From positions 1 through 64,000 of the forward strand of contig JAIXYL010000002.1 of the NCBI GenBank assembly GCA_027490265.1: 64,000 bases of DNA, in the 5' to 3' direction. The position numbers were made by a program, and so were the translations under genes. The DNA is from Sediminibacterium sp. GTDB lineage: Bacteria; Bacteroidota; Bacteroidia; Chitinophagales; Chitinophagaceae. The notes under the pieces are model-generated. The model saw only the letters and a program-made list of their open reading frames with translations, searched no databases and was not told where the DNA came from. This document shows, piece after piece, positions 30,251 to 41,080 of the stretch (positions are counted from its first letter, which is position 1; every line of letters starts with the position of its first letter).

Positions 30251-30721
30251 ATGAGTATCCAAGTTGGCCAAAGCGCCCCTTCATTTACCCTTTTCAATAC
30301 TGAAAAACAAAAAGTTAGTTTAGAAGAACAAAAAGGCAAACCAGTCGTGTTATTGTTTTTCCCTTTGGCATTCACAGGCGTTTGCACTGCTGAACTTTGT
30401 AATGTAAGAGACAATATTGCTTTGTATAATAATACCAACGCTCAAGTGTTTGGCATTTCAGTTGATTCATTGTTTACTTTAGAGAAATTCAGCAAAGAGC
30501 AAAACCTTAATTTTCCTTTGTTAAGCGATTTCAATAAGGAAGCTGCAAAAGCATTTGGTGTGCTTTACGAAACATTCCCTGCATTTGAAATGTTGGGTGT
30601 TAGTAAGCGTGCTGCTTTTGTGATTGACAAAGACGGTGTAGTAAAATATGCTGAAGTATGTCCAACTCCTGGCGACTTACCTGATTTTGCCGCTATTCAA
30701 GCCACTTTAGCTTCATTATAA
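30251..30721 (+). CDS. Peroxiredoxin (AhpC/TSA family; start corrected to 30251)
   Basis: MSIQVGQSAPSFTLFNTEKQKVSLEEQKGKPVVLLFFPLAFTGVCTAELCNVRDN. Confidence 0.9.
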   Translation: MSIQVGQSAPSFTLFNTEKQKVSLEEQKGKPVVLLFFPLAFTGVCTAELCNVRDNIALYNNTNAQVFGISVDSLFTLEKFSKEQNLNFPLLSDFNKEAAKAFGVLYETFPAFEMLGVSKRAAFVIDKDGVVKYAEVCPTPGDLPDFAAIQATLASL

Positions 30722-30737
30722 GGATTAACCATATCTA

Positions 30738-30780
30738 GGGTATTGTTTTTCAGACAATTGAAAAACAGTACCCTTGTTTT
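30738..30780 (+). terminator. Terminator after peroxiredoxin gene
   Basis: GGGTATTGTTTTTCA...TGAAAAACAGTACCC then T-rich. Confidence 0.75.
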
Positions 30781-30829
30781 TTTTGGCTGTAATCGGAAGA
30801 CTGATTAACTTCAATGTACAATCAGTTGA

Positions 30830-31189
30830 ATGCGGATTTTCTACAAATCAATTTTTGGATGCTTTTTGGCGATTGGCTGTTTATATTTTGCAGTCAATGG
30901 TACTACTGTTGATTATTCTGCAACCTTATCCGGTGAGTCAAAAGTGCAAAGATTTTATCCCAACCCTGCATCCCAATATATCCACTTTCAATTAGATCCA
31001 TCCGTAGATAAATCATACACTTTAGAAATCTATAATTTCATTGGAAGAAAAATGAGTGCGCAAAGAATTAACAATGCTAAAACCACCATTTATTTCGATG
31101 ACAATTATTTTAAAGGCTTGTATATTTTTCAATTAAAAGATCGGTCTGGTAGAATTATTGAATCTGGCAAATTTCAAGTTGCCCGATAA
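30830..31189 (+). CDS. Mini-protein: signal peptide plus T9SS type-A sorting-like domain only
   Basis: [24 protein letters not shown]...[18 protein letters not shown]...[14 protein letters not shown]...[26 protein letters not shown]. Confidence 0.7.
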   Translation: MRIFYKSIFGCFLAIGCLYFAVNGTTVDYSATLSGESKVQRFYPNPASQYIHFQLDPSVDKSYTLEIYNFIGRKMSAQRINNAKTTIYFDDNYFKGLYIFQLKDRSGRIIESGKFQVAR

Positions 31190-31231
31190 GTTTAGCAGCG
31201 TTTTTGTTCTTCTCTATCGCACTGCGTTCAG

Positions 31232-32407
31232 TTAACGATCACAAACTTCTACAATCAAGAATTTCAAGTAATTGGTATTGTCCATACCCCAAATAATTGG
31301 ATGGTCACTCGCCTGCGCTTGAAAGGTCACTTGTTTGATGCGTTTCTTAGCGTCTTTTGCCGCCGCATGAATGGTGTCTAAAAACAATTGCGGATGCACC
31401 AAATTAGTGCAGCTAGAAGTAACGAGGAAGCCTCCATTGCGAATCAGCTTCATTCCCCTTAAATTAATTTCTTTATAACCCGTTACCGCTTTTTGAATGT
31501 TCTCTCTACTCTTTGTAAACGCAGGTGGATCTAACATCACCACATCGTAACAAGGGCCGTTCTTTCCCCAGTCTTTCAATACATCAAATGCATTCATGGC
31601 TTTGAAAGAGACAATATTGTCTAACCCGTTGAGTGCCGCATTTTTATTGGCCTGCGCCACAGCTTGTTCAGAAATATCAATACCCAAAACCGACTTAGCA
31701 CCATAGTGTGCTGCATGAATTTCAAATGTGCCTGTATAGGTAAATGCCCCCATGACTTCGGCACCTTTTACAATATGTTGAATGGCGCGTCGATTGTCTT
31801 GTTGGTCTAAAAAATACCCCGTTTTTTGCCCATGTTGAACATCTACATAAAATTGTAAACCGTTTTCATGGATGATAATATTGGTATCAAAAGGGTCAGA
31901 TAAAAACCCTACTTGTTGCGGCAATCCTTCTAAGGTTCTTACTGGCACATCATTGCGTTCATAAATACCTTTGGGTTTAAAAATAGTGTTCAATGCATCA
32001 ACAATGGCGGGCTTCCAAAGGTCCATACCCAAGGACAAGGTTTGTATAACAAAGTAGTCATTGAATTTATCAATAATTAAAGCGGGCAATTGATCGGCTT
32101 CACCAAACACCAATCTGCAGTTCTCAGTATACCCTGTTTTTTGTCGATACTGCCAGGCATCTAGAATTCTTTGATGAAAAAAAGCTTCATTTATCGGTTC
32201 TATTTTACGGCTCAGTAACCTGATTTGAATCTGTGATTGTGGGTTGATATAACCTACCCCAGCCAGTTTGCCGTCTGCAAATCGTACTTCTACAATATCG
32301 CCAGGTGCGGGGCTTCCAGCTATCCGATCTACCTCATTGTTATAGATCCAAGGGTGTCCATTGGCAATTCTGGGGGCTATTTTGGGCTTGAGGTATACCT
32401 TTATCAT
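31232..32407 (-). CDS. Class I SAM-dependent rRNA methyltransferase (RlmI/RlmK-type, PUA domain)
   Basis: YLKPKIAPRIANGHPWIYNNEVDRI...VQHGQKTGYFLDQQDNRR...DVVMLDPPAFTKSR. Confidence 0.9.
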   Translation of the reverse strand: MIKVYLKPKIAPRIANGHPWIYNNEVDRIAGSPAPGDIVEVRFADGKLAGVGYINPQSQIQIRLLSRKIEPINEAFFHQRILDAWQYRQKTGYTENCRLVFGEADQLPALIIDKFNDYFVIQTLSLGMDLWKPAIVDALNTIFKPKGIYERNDVPVRTLEGLPQQVGFLSDPFDTNIIIHENGLQFYVDVQHGQKTGYFLDQQDNRRAIQHIVKGAEVMGAFTYTGTFEIHAAHYGAKSVLGIDISEQAVAQANKNAALNGLDNIVSFKAMNAFDVLKDWGKNGPCYDVVMLDPPAFTKSRENIQKAVTGYKEINLRGMKLIRNGGFLVTSSCTNLVHPQLFLDTIHAAAKDAKKRIKQVTFQAQASDHPIIWGMDNTNYLKFLIVEVCDR

Positions 32408-32500
32408 GCGGCAAATATAAGTCGGCTTGAACTGTCAATTTTTCCCTTTTCTTTGCGTGGCAAAATTATTGCCTATATAGGCTATCAAATATTTTATACT

Positions 32501-33070
32501 ATGGAAGAGCAAGAATTACCGAATAATAGCGAAACAGCCGAAAAAACAGCAGATTTAGACATTAATGCTGACGAAACTGCAGCTGGAACTGCCCATTTAA
32601 ATGAGCCAGTAGCCGAAGAATCAGCCATGGCAAAATTAGAAGCAGAATTGGCAGAACAAAAGGATAAATACTTGCGTTTAATGGCTGAATTTGACAATTT
32701 TAGAAGAAGAACAGCTAAGGAGCGTTTAGAATTGATTCAAACCGCTGGAAAAGACGTGATTGTATCGTTATTAGATGTGCTTGATGATTGTGATAGAGCA
32801 GAGAAACAATTACAAGGCAATGATGATATTGCTGCACAAAAAGAAGGGGTATTATTGGTGTTCAATAAACTCAGAAATACCATGCAGCAAAAAGGGGTGA
32901 AAGTAATGGAAAGCATTCAAACTGATTTTGATGTTGAAAAACATGAAGCCATTACAGAAATTCCTGCACCAACGGATGAGCTAAAAGGTAAAGTCATTGA
33001 TGAAGTAACCAAGGGTTATTTTCTGAACGATAAAATTATTCGATTTGCCAAAGTAGTGGTAGGAAAATAA
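32501..33070 (+). CDS. grpE: Nucleotide exchange factor GrpE (start corrected to 32501)
   Basis: DKYLRLMAEFDNFRRRTAKERLELIQTAGKDVIVSLLDVLDDCDRA; precedes dnaJ. Confidence 0.95.
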   Translation: MEEQELPNNSETAEKTADLDINADETAAGTAHLNEPVAEESAMAKLEAELAEQKDKYLRLMAEFDNFRRRTAKERLELIQTAGKDVIVSLLDVLDDCDRAEKQLQGNDDIAAQKEGVLLVFNKLRNTMQQKGVKVMESIQTDFDVEKHEAITEIPAPTDELKGKVIDEVTKGYFLNDKIIRFAKVVVGK

Positions 33071-33085
33071 TCCAATTAAAAGCGT

Positions 33086-34255
33086 ATGTCAAAAAGAGAT
33101 TTTTACGAAATACTGGGCGTGTCTAAATCTGCGTCTGCCGATGAAATTAAAAAAGCCTATCGGAAAGTAGCCATGCAATATCACCCTGACAGAAATCCAG
33201 GTGATAAAGCTGCGGAAGATAAATTTAAAGAAGCGGCAGAAGCTTATGAAATTTTAAGCGATGCAGATAAGAAAGCCAAGTACGATCGATATGGTCATGC
33301 AGCATTTGGACCAGGCACTGGTGGCGGTGGTCACTATGGTGGTGCAGGGATGAATATGGATGATATATTTAGCCAGTTTGGCGACATTTTTGGCGAAGAC
33401 ATGTTTGGTAGTTTCTTTGGTGGTGGCAGCAGACAAAGAGGTGGAGGCGGAAGGGCCAGAGGTACACGTGGCTCTAATTTGCGCATCAAGCTCAAATTGA
33501 ATTATGAAGAAATTGCCAAAGGCGTAACCAAAAATGTAAAAGTAAAAAAGCACGTTATCTGTACCACATGTACAGGCAGCGGAGCCAAAGATAAAAGCAG
33601 CATTCAAACCTGTTCAACCTGTGGAGGTTCTGGTCAGGTGCGAAAAGTTACCAGTACTTTTTTAGGTCAAATGCAAACGGTGTCAACCTGCCCTACTTGT
33701 AATGGGGAAGGCACCAGTATTACCGCTAAATGTGGTGCTTGTAAAGGAGAAGGTAGAGTATATGGCGAAGAAACCATCAGCATCGATATTCCTGCTGGTG
33801 TTCAAGAAGGCATGCAGCTTAGCATGAGTGGTAAGGGGAATGCGGGGGAGCGCGGTGGTGCACCTGGAGACTTGATCATTCAAATAGAAGAAGAGTCACA
33901 TGAAGAACTACACAGAGATGGATTAAACGTGGCTTACGATTTATACATTTCTTTCCCTGATGCTGTATTTGGTACTCAAGTAGAAGTGCCAACCATTGAT
34001 GGAAGGGCTAAAATTAAAATACCAGCTGGTACCCAAAGTGGCAAAATATTCAGATTGAAAGGCAAGGGCTTTCCTGAAGTACAGGGCTACCAACGCGGCG
34101 ATCAATTGATCAATGTAAATGTATGGACACCGCAAAGTTTGAGTGCAGAAGAGAAACAGGCATTGGAACAGTTTAACAACAGTGGTAATTTTAAACCCAA
34201 TCCTGCAAAAGGTGAAAAGAGTTTCTTTGATAGAGTGAAAGAAGCATTTAGTTAG
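33086..34255 (+). CDS. dnaJ: Chaperone DnaJ
   Basis: J domain [16 protein letters not shown]; zinc-finger CxxCxGxG repeats. Confidence 0.98.
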   Translation: MSKRDFYEILGVSKSASADEIKKAYRKVAMQYHPDRNPGDKAAEDKFKEAAEAYEILSDADKKAKYDRYGHAAFGPGTGGGGHYGGAGMNMDDIFSQFGDIFGEDMFGSFFGGGSRQRGGGGRARGTRGSNLRIKLKLNYEEIAKGVTKNVKVKKHVICTTCTGSGAKDKSSIQTCSTCGGSGQVRKVTSTFLGQMQTVSTCPTCNGEGTSITAKCGACKGEGRVYGEETISIDIPAGVQEGMQLSMSGKGNAGERGGAPGDLIIQIEEESHEELHRDGLNVAYDLYISFPDAVFGTQVEVPTIDGRAKIKIPAGTQSGKIFRLKGKGFPEVQGYQRGDQLINVNVWTPQSLSAEEKQALEQFNNSGNFKPNPAKGEKSFFDRVKEAFS

Positions 34256-34274
34256 TCAATCAACTATATTTATC

Positions 34275-34319
34275 AAAGCCTTGCAACAAGTGTTTACTAT
34301 TCGTTGCGAGGCTTTTTTC
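34275..34319. terminator. Terminator between convergent dnaJ and vWA gene
   Basis: AAAGCCTTGCAAC...GTTGCGAGGCTTTTTT. Confidence 0.8.
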
Positions 34320-36063
34320 TTTTCACTGGGTTGTATATTTTATCAGCTTTCTGAATTAATTGTAAGAACTCATTTTGTAGTTTATTGGCAGGATTACAAG
34401 CTGTTGCCGCTAAGGCATATACTTGATTGTATTGATACCCATTCATAAAATCAGACTTTCTTAATACACCTGCAAATGCAGCGATGGCAATCGCTCTTCT
34501 TGAAGCTGAATCAATTTGATGGATGGGTGTATAATTCGGTAAAATGGTAAATTTTTCTATTTGTTTACTTGAATCAACAACAGATTGATATTGCAAGTTG
34601 ATTCGCGCCAAAGGATCAGTCAGCATTGAATCTGCAGGGATGAATTCAAACAATGCCAATGCAGCATGCCCACTGCCCACTTCACCGCCACTTAAGAAAG
34701 CGGTGCTGTCTGCAACTGCGTCTTTTTTATTGTCAAAACCTATTAATCGATACGATGCTACCATGCGTGGATTAAACTGAATGTTAAAAATGGCATCACT
34801 GGCAATGGCAAAAAGTGTTGTCGTAAATTCTTTGACCAATACTTTTTCGGCTTCTGCAATTTGATCTAAGTAGGCAAAATTGCCATTGCCTTTTTTAGCG
34901 AGGGTTTCTAACTTACTGTCTTTATAATTGCCCATGCCTACCCCCAAGCAGGTTAAAAAAATACCAGACGTTCTATACCCAATAATCATCTCTTCCAACT
35001 CTTTTTCAGTGCGTTGGCCTACATTAAAATCACCATCAGTGGCCAATATTACACGGTTGTTACCGCCTTTGATAAAACTGCCTTTGGCTAAATTGTACGC
35101 TACTTTAATAGCGTTTTCACCAGGTGTATCCCCATTGGCACTGAGTGAATCAATGACGGTATTAATGGTTTGTTGATCGGCACCACTGGTTGGGTACAGT
35201 GCAATGGCTACATTGCCTCCATAGGTAACAATGCTTACTGTATCGATTGGTCTTAAATTAGCCGTTAACAATTTAAAAGCCGATTGCAATAAGGGCAATC
35301 GATTGGGATGGTCCATTGATCCAGACACGTCAATTAAAAAAACCAAATTGCTGGGTGGTATTTGGTCAAGGTTTAATTGAGGTGCAGCAAGGTTCACCAA
35401 TAATAATTTAGCAGCCTGATTCCAAGGACAATCTGTTACGATGGAAACCGCTTCAAATTGCTTACTGGTATTATTGCGTTTGCTGTTGAACGAAAAGTAA
35501 TTCAACATTTCTTCGGTCCTCACGGCATCTACTGGCACATACATATCGTTCAATAAAAAACGTCTGATATTACTGTAAGCTGCTTTATCAATATTTAAAG
35601 AAAACCCAGTCTCAGGATATTGTGCTGCTTTGATGAATCCATTTTCAATTAAGCCGCTGTAGCTTTCGCCCATGCCCGCGTGTTGAATGGTTTCGGACGG
35701 ATTAAGATTGGTGATAACTGAAGCTAAATTTTTTTGATAAAGCCTGGCTGTTTGTGGCAGCATTTGTAAAATCAAATATTGAAAGCTGTTGGCGTTAACC
35801 AAGGTTTTGGTGGTTTCATAACCTGGTAAAGACAGCGTTATGCTATCCGTTGACTTTGTCAAGGGAATACCAAAGTCTCCATCCTTGCCACTAAAAAAAG
35901 GAACGGTTCCTTTTGATTGTAATAAAATGGTAACACCAGCCAATTTTTTACCACGGTTGTCTTTTATTTCACCTCGCAAATAGTATTGTGCACCAATTGG
36001 TGTAAACAATACTAACAAGAAGGGTATCATTAGCAACCGTTTCATCCTTAACAATTTAAGCAA
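34297..36063 (-). CDS. von Willebrand factor A domain protein (YfbK-like) with N-terminal carboxypeptidase-regulatory-like domain
   Basis: GEIKDNRGKKLAGVTILLQSKG; vWA MIDAS NLVFLIDVSGSM. Confidence 0.88.
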   Translation of the reverse strand: MLKLLRMKRLLMIPFLLVLFTPIGAQYYLRGEIKDNRGKKLAGVTILLQSKGTVPFFSGKDGDFGIPLTKSTDSITLSLPGYETTKTLVNANSFQYLILQMLPQTARLYQKNLASVITNLNPSETIQHAGMGESYSGLIENGFIKAAQYPETGFSLNIDKAAYSNIRRFLLNDMYVPVDAVRTEEMLNYFSFNSKRNNTSKQFEAVSIVTDCPWNQAAKLLLVNLAAPQLNLDQIPPSNLVFLIDVSGSMDHPNRLPLLQSAFKLLTANLRPIDTVSIVTYGGNVAIALYPTSGADQQTINTVIDSLSANGDTPGENAIKVAYNLAKGSFIKGGNNRVILATDGDFNVGQRTEKELEEMIIGYRTSGIFLTCLGVGMGNYKDSKLETLAKKGNGNFAYLDQIAEAEKVLVKEFTTTLFAIASDAIFNIQFNPRMVASYRLIGFDNKKDAVADSTAFLSGGEVGSGHAALALFEFIPADSMLTDPLARINLQYQSVVDSSKQIEKFTILPNYTPIHQIDSASRRAIAIAAFAGVLRKSDFMNGYQYNQVYALAATACNPANKLQNEFLQLIQKADKIYNPVKRKKPRNE

Positions 36064-36099
36064 TCATTCTGGTTGTCGCAATTTGCGAAAGCCTTTGAT

Positions 36100-36642
36100 T
36101 TATTCGCTGTCTTTTAATTGATAGATTTCTTTGAGATTTCTGCCAAACCCATCATAATCTAAACCATACCCTAATACAAAACGATCGGGAATACTGAAAC
36201 AACAATAATCAATTTGAACAGGGTAGATGGTGGCATCAGGTTTATGCAGTAAAACGGCCATTTTAATGGAAGCAGGTTGTTGGTGATGCAATTGCGGAAT
36301 AAATTCATGCATGGTTTTTCCTGTATCAATAATATCTTCTAACAAAATCAAATGACGCCCTCTAATATCGGTGTCTAAACCAATGGCGGTAATGACGTTG
36401 CCTGTAGATTTGGTCCCCTTGTAGGATGCCAATTTGATAAAGCAGATTTCTGCTTCAATGGTTATTTGCTTAAACAAATCAGCCGCAAACATGAATGACC
36501 CATTTAAAACGCCAATAAACAAAGGCTGCTTGCCTGCATATGTTTGATTGATGACTTCAGCTAACGCTGTAATCTTTTCTTGAATTAATTCGGCAGGTAA
36601 GTAAGGCTCAAAGGTTTTATTGAACAGGGTAATATTTGACAT
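36100..36642 (-). CDS. hpt: Hypoxanthine phosphoribosyltransferase
   Basis: PLFIGVLNGSFMFAADLFKQI...HLILLEDIIDTGKTM. Confidence 0.93.
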   Translation of the reverse strand: MSNITLFNKTFEPYLPAELIQEKITALAEVINQTYAGKQPLFIGVLNGSFMFAADLFKQITIEAEICFIKLASYKGTKSTGNVITAIGLDTDIRGRHLILLEDIIDTGKTMHEFIPQLHHQQPASIKMAVLLHKPDATIYPVQIDYCCFSIPDRFVLGYGLDYDGFGRNLKEIYQLKDSE

Positions 36643-36644
36643 GC

Positions 36645-37727
36645 TTATTTTTTGTTTGGGGTTGATTGATTGCCTACTGGACTTTTTAAATAGACTTTGC
36701 TGCCAACTGTTGGTTGAAAGTTTTTATCCCATTTATTGTACAATAATAATTGGTCTAATCGTATCCCATTTAATTGTGCAATTAATAAAAGTGTTTGCCC
36801 AGGTTGTACAATATGAACAGCTTCTGCCCCTTTTTTTTGCTTGCGCTCTAAAAAAATTAATTCGTCTTCAGCCAAGATGTCTTGAGGCGTCATATCATTG
36901 TATTGAAGCAATTGGCCTAATGAGATATTGTATTGATTGGCCAATGCTAATAATGACGTACCCGCTTTCACAAAAACAACTTTGGTTTGGTTAATGGTAA
37001 ACTGCCCTTCAGGATAATTGGCATGCCCATATTTATTTGACCTTTTCACTTCCGTTTTGCCTGCGCTTGGAATATAGGTTTCAGATGTACTGGTTTCTTC
37101 CTCAATGATTGGCTTGATAATTGAAATACTGGAATTGCCAGCGGTTTTATCTTCAATAGGTGGTTTTACAAACATTTCAGCTTCATTCCTGTCTGTTTTT
37201 TCTGGCACTTGATTCAATCGGGCCAATGCCATCGTATTGTATTGATTCAAATTGTAATCGTTGATGATTTTGATCAACTTCTGAGGATAAGTAGGCAAAG
37301 TGGCATACCCCGCTTTTTTTAATCCTTTTGCCCAGCCTTCAGAATCAGTTGGCGCAAGCTTAAATAAGAATTGGTAATGCGCTCTTGTCCTTAAAAAATC
37401 TGAATGGTCTTTAAATGATGCTTCGGGATTGTCGTAAACTCTAAAACATTCGCCTTTGGCATCGTCATCGTGAAAGGTTCTGGCACCGGTCCATTCGGGC
37501 TTGCACTTGATGCCAAAATGGTTGTTTGATCGTTTAACCAAATCGCTTTCACCCGATTGTGATTCTAATATGGCTTGTGCCAATGTAATGGAAGCTGGTA
37601 CCCCAGACCGAATCATTTCTTGAATGGCAATTTCTTTGTACTGTTCAATATAAGCCACTGTTTTATTGTTCTGTGCCCATAACACAGTTGATAAACATAA
37701 AGTCAATATACTCAATCCTAATTTCAT
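36645..37727 (-). CDS. Glucosaminidase-domain protein with LysM repeats
   Basis: SGVPASITLAQAILESQSGESDLVKRSNNHFGIKCK; two LysM-like segments at C-terminus. Confidence 0.88.
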   Translation of the reverse strand: MKLGLSILTLCLSTVLWAQNNKTVAYIEQYKEIAIQEMIRSGVPASITLAQAILESQSGESDLVKRSNNHFGIKCKPEWTGARTFHDDDAKGECFRVYDNPEASFKDHSDFLRTRAHYQFLFKLAPTDSEGWAKGLKKAGYATLPTYPQKLIKIINDYNLNQYNTMALARLNQVPEKTDRNEAEMFVKPPIEDKTAGNSSISIIKPIIEEETSTSETYIPSAGKTEVKRSNKYGHANYPEGQFTINQTKVVFVKAGTSLLALANQYNISLGQLLQYNDMTPQDILAEDELIFLERKQKKGAEAVHIVQPGQTLLLIAQLNGIRLDQLLLYNKWDKNFQPTVGSKVYLKSPVGNQSTPNKK

Positions 37728-38377
37728 GTTGTTGGTCGCTTTTTGATGATGGTCAATCCATCTCTGATAGACAACATCACCTGTTCTGTTCTGGGATCTG
37801 CCTGCACGTGTTCGTTAAATGCATGCATGGCTTTGGCATTCTTGCCTTTCAATGGTTGTTCTAGTACTTGTCCATGAAACAATACATTGTCTGCAACTAT
37901 AAAGCCATTGGTTGCTAAACGCGGCACAATCATTTCATAATAATTGATGTAACCAGTTTTGTCAGCATCAATAAATACCAAATCCCATTGGTAGGGAAGC
38001 GTTTGGATAATGTCCGCCGCATCGCCCACATGCAAAGTTATTTGGTTATTTGCATTCATTTTGCTAAAATTTTCAGCAGCCGTGGCGGCATCTTCTGGTC
38101 TGCGTTCAATGGTATGAAGCATGCCATCAGCGGTTAGGCCTTTTACTAAGCATAGGGCACTATAACCTGTAAATGTGCCAATTTCCAAGACATATTTGGG
38201 TTGGATCATGGCCGACAACATACTCAAAAACTGTCCTTGTACATGACCACTCAACATATGTGCCAGCGGATGTAAGGCTTGTGTTGCTTCATTGATGGCC
38301 AATAATTCAGCAGACTCCGGGCTGGTAAATTGTGCCAGATAGGCTTCTACAGTTGAAGGAATTAATGCCATGAGCAA
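37724..38377 (-). CDS. O-methyltransferase (class I SAM)
   Basis: VLEIGTFTGYSALCLVKGL...WDLVFIDADKTGYINYYEMIVPRL. Confidence 0.9.
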   Translation of the reverse strand: MLMALIPSTVEAYLAQFTSPESAELLAINEATQALHPLAHMLSGHVQGQFLSMLSAMIQPKYVLEIGTFTGYSALCLVKGLTADGMLHTIERRPEDAATAAENFSKMNANNQITLHVGDAADIIQTLPYQWDLVFIDADKTGYINYYEMIVPRLATNGFIVADNVLFHGQVLEQPLKGKNAKAMHAFNEHVQADPRTEQVMLSIRDGLTIIKKRPTT

Positions 38378-38397
38378 TCATCATTTAGTACAGCGGT

Positions 38398-39861
38398 TTA
38401 TGCAGCTGTTGATAGGGTAGTTTGTTTTTTTGAAATCAATAGCAAGCCCAAGAATGTAATAGAGCCATTGATGATCAACAGTTCTAATCCTACCTCATAA
38501 GACCCCAATAAAGTTTTTTGATACTTATCAATGATGAAGCATAAAATAGGTGCAGCAATACAGATATACGGCACCAGCCCATCATTCACCACTCTTTTGG
38601 TAATAATACCAAATGTAAACAAGCCAAGTAATGGCCCATAAGTATATGCGGCAATTTTTAATAGTAAACCAATCATACTTGGGTCGTTCACCCATTTAAA
38701 AATCAACACAAAAACCAAAAAGATAGCGGCAAATGTTAAGTGCACTCTTTGTCTGATTTTTTTCTGCGCTGCTTCACTTAAATCGGCTCTGCGCTGAATG
38801 CCAATAATATCAATGCAAAACGTTGACGTAAGTGCAGTGATGGCGCCGTCGGCACTGGGGAACAATGCAGAAATCAATGCAATGATAAATATCACCGATA
38901 CCACCGGTGGCATATGTTTCATTGCCAACTCAGGGAAAATTTTATCACCAGATGCAGTCACTTGTAAGTTTTCAGCATATAGGTAAAGTAAGCCGCCTAA
39001 AAATAAAAAGATTACAATTACTGTTGCCAAAGTAATGGCCATTGAAATCACATTTTTTTGCGAATCCTTTAATGTTTTTACGGAGATATTTTTTTGCATC
39101 ATTTCTTGATCCATTCCCGTCATGGTGACAGTGATAAATGCACCAGCAATGATTTGCTTCAAGAAAAAGAATTTGCTATTGGGGTCCGTAAAAAAAATAG
39201 TTGAATACCCTCTATCCTGCATGGCTTGCAAGCTATCCCCAAAGCCCATATTTAATTGTTGTAAAATATAGACAACACATATCACCAAACCAGCCAACAT
39301 ACAGGTTGTTTGCAAGGTATCAGTGTATACAATGGTTTTAACACCACCTTCATATGTATACAATAAAATCATGACCAAGATAATCAAAGTGGTTGCCCAA
39401 AAAGGAACATTAAAACTGTTCAAAATGGCTTCCTGTAAAATATTCACCACTAAATACAAGCGCGCAGTTGCACCGAGTGTTCTGGATAAAATGAAAAAGG
39501 AAGATCCTGTTTTATAAGACTTAACCCCCATTCTTGAACTCAAATAATTATAAATAGACGTTAGGTTCAATCGATAATAAAGGGGTAATAGAATATAGGC
39601 AATCATTAAATACCCAAACAAGTACCCAATCGTAATTTGTAAATAGGCAAACGACTCTTTGGCCACCGCACCAGGTACGCTCACAAATGTTACACCGCTG
39701 AGTGAGGTACCCACCATACCAAAAGCCACCAGCATCCAATTGCTGTTTTTATTACCAATAAAAAATGAATGGTTGTCGCTGTTTTTACCAGTATACCAAG
39801 CTACTGCCAAGAGAATTAAGAAATATCCAATCACAAACGAAAACAATAACAATGGAGACAT
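38398..39861 (-). CDS. Sodium:solute symporter family protein
   Basis: Multi-TM; FGMVGTSLSGVTFVSVPG...MLAGLVICVVYIL...TGMDQEMMQKNIS. Confidence 0.88.
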   Translation of the reverse strand: MSPLLLFSFVIGYFLILLAVAWYTGKNSDNHSFFIGNKNSNWMLVAFGMVGTSLSGVTFVSVPGAVAKESFAYLQITIGYLFGYLMIAYILLPLYYRLNLTSIYNYLSSRMGVKSYKTGSSFFILSRTLGATARLYLVVNILQEAILNSFNVPFWATTLIILVMILLYTYEGGVKTIVYTDTLQTTCMLAGLVICVVYILQQLNMGFGDSLQAMQDRGYSTIFFTDPNSKFFFLKQIIAGAFITVTMTGMDQEMMQKNISVKTLKDSQKNVISMAITLATVIVIFLFLGGLLYLYAENLQVTASGDKIFPELAMKHMPPVVSVIFIIALISALFPSADGAITALTSTFCIDIIGIQRRADLSEAAQKKIRQRVHLTFAAIFLVFVLIFKWVNDPSMIGLLLKIAAYTYGPLLGLFTFGIITKRVVNDGLVPYICIAAPILCFIIDKYQKTLLGSYEVGLELLIINGSITFLGLLLISKKQTTLSTAA

Positions 39862-39937
39862 ATGGCTTTATTTGGGTAAAAGAATTTGTAAAGTAGTAAA
39901 AATAATTCAGGTATTTTGCCTGTCCTAATTGTGCACT

Positions 39938-40477
39938 ATGAAAATTAAACATATAGCCGTTTTCTGTGGCTCAAAAGCTGGCAATGACCCTGAGTATTTA
40001 TTGCAAACCATAGCACTTGGCCAATTGATGGCAGCGCATCAGCTGACCTTAGTATATGGGGGCGGCAATAAGGGATTGATGGGGGCTGTGGCAGATGCAG
40101 TGATGGCTGGCAATGGGCAAGTAATTGGGGTCATACCAGAAGTATTGTTAGAATGGGAACACCAACACAAAGGCATTACCGATTTAAGAGTGGTTGCTGA
40201 TATGCATGTTAGAAAAAAATTATTGTACGAACTCTGTGATGCAGCCATTATTTTACCCGGAGGGAATGGCACATTAGATGAACTATTTGAGATGCTCACT
40301 TGGAATACACTCAAGATTCACAATAAAAAAATCGTGTTGCTTAATTGCAATGGTTATTACGACCATTTGATTGCTCATATTGATACCATGTATCAGCAAG
40401 GGTTTCTCTACGAGGATTGGAAGGAGCGCTTACTGGTGGCCACTACAGCAGCCGAAGCCATTACCTTCTTTGATTAA
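39938..40477 (+). CDS. TIGR00730/LOG family Rossmann-fold protein (ORF-track start 39929)
   Basis: IAVFCGSKAGNDPEY...LVYGGGNKGLMGAVADAVMAGNGQVIGVIP...LPGGNGTLDELFEMLTW. Confidence 0.9.
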   Translation: MKIKHIAVFCGSKAGNDPEYLLQTIALGQLMAAHQLTLVYGGGNKGLMGAVADAVMAGNGQVIGVIPEVLLEWEHQHKGITDLRVVADMHVRKKLLYELCDAAIILPGGNGTLDELFEMLTWNTLKIHNKKIVLLNCNGYYDHLIAHIDTMYQQGFLYEDWKERLLVATTAAEAITFFD

Positions 40478-41063
40478 GATAAAATCCAAATCCTCCCCTA
40501 AAAATTGGTTGTGGATCGCCCGCAATGCCATTTCTATATGGTGAATTGACTGCTTGGTTGAGATCAATCAAAATGGTAAAATACGTGATGCGATTGCCAA
40601 TTTCTCTTGAGCCATACCCAATACCAGCAAGTAAGCTAGGCGCTTGTAATTTCAATCTAAAATTTTCACCTGTTGGTTCAAGGGTTTGTGAAGAGTTAAT
40701 CCAATTGTATTCTGGTTGAAGATGAAAGTGCAAAAAAGGCAAAGGCCAAATACGCAGAAAAGCGCCTGCGCCAAAATTGAAATTCTTATACTTAAATGGA
40801 TCAAATACCGTAGCACTTTGACTGTAATAATTTAAATTCATGGCCACGCCCAAGTCAACAAATTTGTTGATACTGTAACCAACTTGAGGATTAATGCCAA
40901 TATTAAAAAAACGGTCAGATAAGCCAAGGTTTAAATCGCTACCAATATATAATCTGGTACGATCAAATCCTTTGGGTGATTCCGGTATATCTAATTGTGC
41001 GGATGCTTGCAATACAGCAAAGCTTAACAACATCAATAACCACTGACCTTTTTTCATACGCAT
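40461..41063 (-). CDS. Outer-membrane beta-barrel-like hypothetical protein
   Basis: Signal peptide; alternating aromatic/beta pattern (YLNQRR C-terminus). Confidence 0.6.
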   Translation of the reverse strand: MRMKKGQWLLMLLSFAVLQASAQLDIPESPKGFDRTRLYIGSDLNLGLSDRFFNIGINPQVGYSINKFVDLGVAMNLNYYSQSATVFDPFKYKNFNFGAGAFLRIWPLPFLHFHLQPEYNWINSSQTLEPTGENFRLKLQAPSLLAGIGYGSREIGNRITYFTILIDLNQAVNSPYRNGIAGDPQPIFRGGFGFYLNQRR

Positions 41064-41080
41064 TGTTTTGTTAAAATTAC

